The notes under the pieces were generated by a model, which saw only the letters and a program-made list of their open reading frames with translations, was not told the DNA's origin and searched no databases. A DNA stretch of 13,458 nt from CAYYYG01 sp964476135. GTDB taxonomy: Bacteria > Patescibacteriota > Microgenomatia > UBA1406 > GWC2-37-13. The DNA lies in assembly GCA_964476135.1 (NCBI GenBank), contig CAYYYG010000030.1:1-13458 (forward strand), written 5' to 3'. The position numbers were made by a program, and so were the translations under genes. Below are positions 12,356 to 13,458 of the stretch, one piece after another (position 1 is the first letter of the stretch; each line of letters opens with the position of its first letter).

Positions 12356-13288
12356 ATGCAAAAGACAAAATCCAAGCGCAACAAGACGCTTACACTTTCG
12401 CCCTCAGAATATAAACTATATTCGCAGCGACTAATCCAGCTTAAACATCCGGTGTCACCCGAAGAAATCGAGGACAAAATCGTAAATCAGGACTTATTCC
12501 TGGCGGCTGATTTTTTGCCCGACTTATGGGTTGACTTGATGATTGTTGATCCGCCTTATAACCTAACTAAAAATTACAACGGTAAAATTTTCCGGGCGAC
12601 TAAGGAGTCGGTATATTCAACCTGGACGGAAAATTGGGTAAATAAAATAATTAAGATATTAAAGCCTGACGCTTCAATTTATGTCTGCTGCGATTGGCGA
12701 AGCTCGAATATAATCTACAGCGTATTAAAAAAATATTTTATCGTGCAGAATAGAATAACCTGGGAACGGGAAAAGGGCCGCGGCGCCAAACGCAACTGGA
12801 AAAACTGTTCCGAAGACATCTGGTTTGCGACAGTCTCAAACAAATATTACTTCAACCCGGACGCAGTTAAGCTGAAAAAGCGGGTGATTGCGCCATACCG
12901 TGACGGAAACGGCAAACCGAAGGATTGGTATAAGTCGGAAGACGGAAATTACCGCCTTACTTATCCCTCAAACCTCTGGACCGATATCACGATCCCATTC
13001 TGGTCAATGCCGGAAAATACGCCTCACCCAACCCAAAAACCGGAAAAACTGATTGCGAAGCTGATTCTTGCCAGTTCAAAACAGGGTGACATTATTTTCG
13101 ACCCTTTTGCCGGCTCCGGAACAACTGCCGTTGTTGCCAAAAAGCTTAACCGACGCTTCTGTACTATGGAGATTGAAAAAGAATACTGTCTTATAGCAGA
13201 AAAAAGAATCGAAGCCGCAAAAAAAAACAAAACAATCCAGGGATATTCAGAAAGTGTATTTCTCGACAGAAACCTCGCCGTGAAATAA
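12356..13288 (+). CDS. DNA adenine (or N4-cytosine) methyltransferase, DPPY type, orphan
   Basis: 310 residues from ATG 12356; an in-frame TTG at 12353 is less likely. Motif IV DPPYN is at 65-69 and the SAM-binding motif I DPFAGSGTT at 249-257, so the catalytic motif comes first, with the target-recognition region (about 90-215) between them: the beta-class order of HinfI- and CcrM-like enzymes. HPTQKPEKL (224-232) before motif I is also typical. DPPY usually means N6-adenine methylation. It lacks the C-terminal DNA-binding extension of CcrM, so the length is nearer to HinfI-type enzymes. No restriction endonuclease is visible upstream; downstream is outside the window. It could be half of a restriction-modification pair, a phage-derived protective enzyme, or an epigenetic orphan. 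Recognition sequence unknown. It begins 19 bases after the surface-protein stop. Confidence 0.9.
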   Translation: MQKTKSKRNKTLTLSPSEYKLYSQRLIQLKHPVSPEEIEDKIVNQDLFLAADFLPDLWVDLMIVDPPYNLTKNYNGKIFRATKESVYSTWTENWVNKIIKILKPDASIYVCCDWRSSNIIYSVLKKYFIVQNRITWEREKGRGAKRNWKNCSEDIWFATVSNKYYFNPDAVKLKKRVIAPYRDGNGKPKDWYKSEDGNYRLTYPSNLWTDITIPFWSMPENTPHPTQKPEKLIAKLILASSKQGDIIFDPFAGSGTTAVVAKKLNRRFCTMEIEKEYCLIAEKRIEAAKKNKTIQGYSESVFLDRNLAVK

Positions 13289-13298
13289 TCCTATAGTA

Positions 13299-13327
13299 TT
13301 GATATATCCTGTAATTACTGCTATAAT
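13299..13327 (+). promoter_or_regulatory. Near-consensus promoter of a downstream RNA
   Basis: TTGATA (13299-13304, 5/6), exact 17-base spacer, TATAAT (13322-13327, 6/6). The strongest promoter in the window; expected start near 13333-13335. Confidence 0.75.
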
Positions 13328-13333
13328 TGAAAG

Positions 13334-13458
13334 ACTTTTTAATCAGAGCACGCGCTGCTCTGCAGCTAAGAGTAAGTACATTAACATCTACGGTTTACGG
13401 AGGGCTGCGGATTGAAAAAACATAAAGTGTTTTTTCAATTTGCAGTCTTCCGTGTTGA
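13334..13458 (+). ncRNA. Structured RNA or long leader, partial at window edge
   Basis: RNA expected from the 13299-13327 promoter. Hairpin 1: CAGAGCA-CGCGC-TGCTCTG (13344-13362), a perfect 7-bp stem. Hairpin 2: 13397-13422 pairs with 13428-13453 over 26 uninterrupted positions, 22 Watson-Crick and 4 G-U, around the loop TAAAG. All four non-Watson-Crick positions are G-U on this strand (A-C on the other), which favours a functional plus-strand RNA. No start codon with a good ribosome site and no T-run is seen before the edge, so it may be a small RNA, a precursor or a 5' leader. Confidence 0.5.

Noticed and set aside
1..13458. CRISPR array, insertion sequence or transposase
   Set aside because: No regularly spaced direct repeats and no transposase motifs; the only exact long repeat is the 55-base gap flank, an assembly feature.

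Overview
The window looks like part of a genome from a streamlined bacterium, most plausibly Patescibacteria/CPR (Microgenomates-like). This is inferred from style, not from a marker gene: secreted proteins with dockerin-like and Pro/Thr-linked Cys-rich modules, short intergenic regions, few Shine-Dalgarno sites and no core housekeeping gene. The standard genetic code fits every gene. The sequence is a scaffold with one run of 100 N.

Layout. (1) 1-3548, minus strand: a two-gene operon for exported proteins, a DUF4874/DUF4832-type glycosidase-like protein with a C-terminal dockerin-like pair, then a PQQ-type beta-propeller protein cut by the window edge; the genes overlap by ATGA. (2) 3671-4641: a YfbR-like HD phosphohydrolase gene (minus) flanked by two plus-strand structured elements of the same architecture, read here as two members of an undescribed small-RNA family. 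(3) 4678-8695: a sensory block of an eight-helix membrane protein, an overlapping CHASE-like sensor with no output domain and, convergently, a histidine kinase (multi-helix membrane sensor, two PAS, HisKA, HATPase). No response regulator is seen. (4) 8682-8891: an N gap whose flanks are an identical 55-base repeat, so it is probably an unmerged contig overlap and the kinase should start at 8695. (5) 8931-9609: an RNA-rich locus, with two structured leader domains, an 81-residue Asn/Gln/Arg-rich protein with a real Shine-Dalgarno site, and a structured 3' tail. (6) 9674-13288, plus strand: a JAMM/JAB-like metalloprotease candidate, a membrane-anchored beta-propeller-like protein with three Cys-rich repeats, and an orphan DPPY DNA methyltransferase. 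(7) 13299-13458: a near-consensus promoter followed by an RNA with a 26-bp hairpin, running off the window.

The most interesting signals are in RNA rather than proteins: the covarying element pair around the HD gene, the possible switch structure before the small basic protein, and the terminal hairpin RNA. Six genes also have a -10-like hexamer ending 5-6 bases before the start codon, which points to leaderless mRNAs. All names rest on motif reading; no database search or folding program was run.
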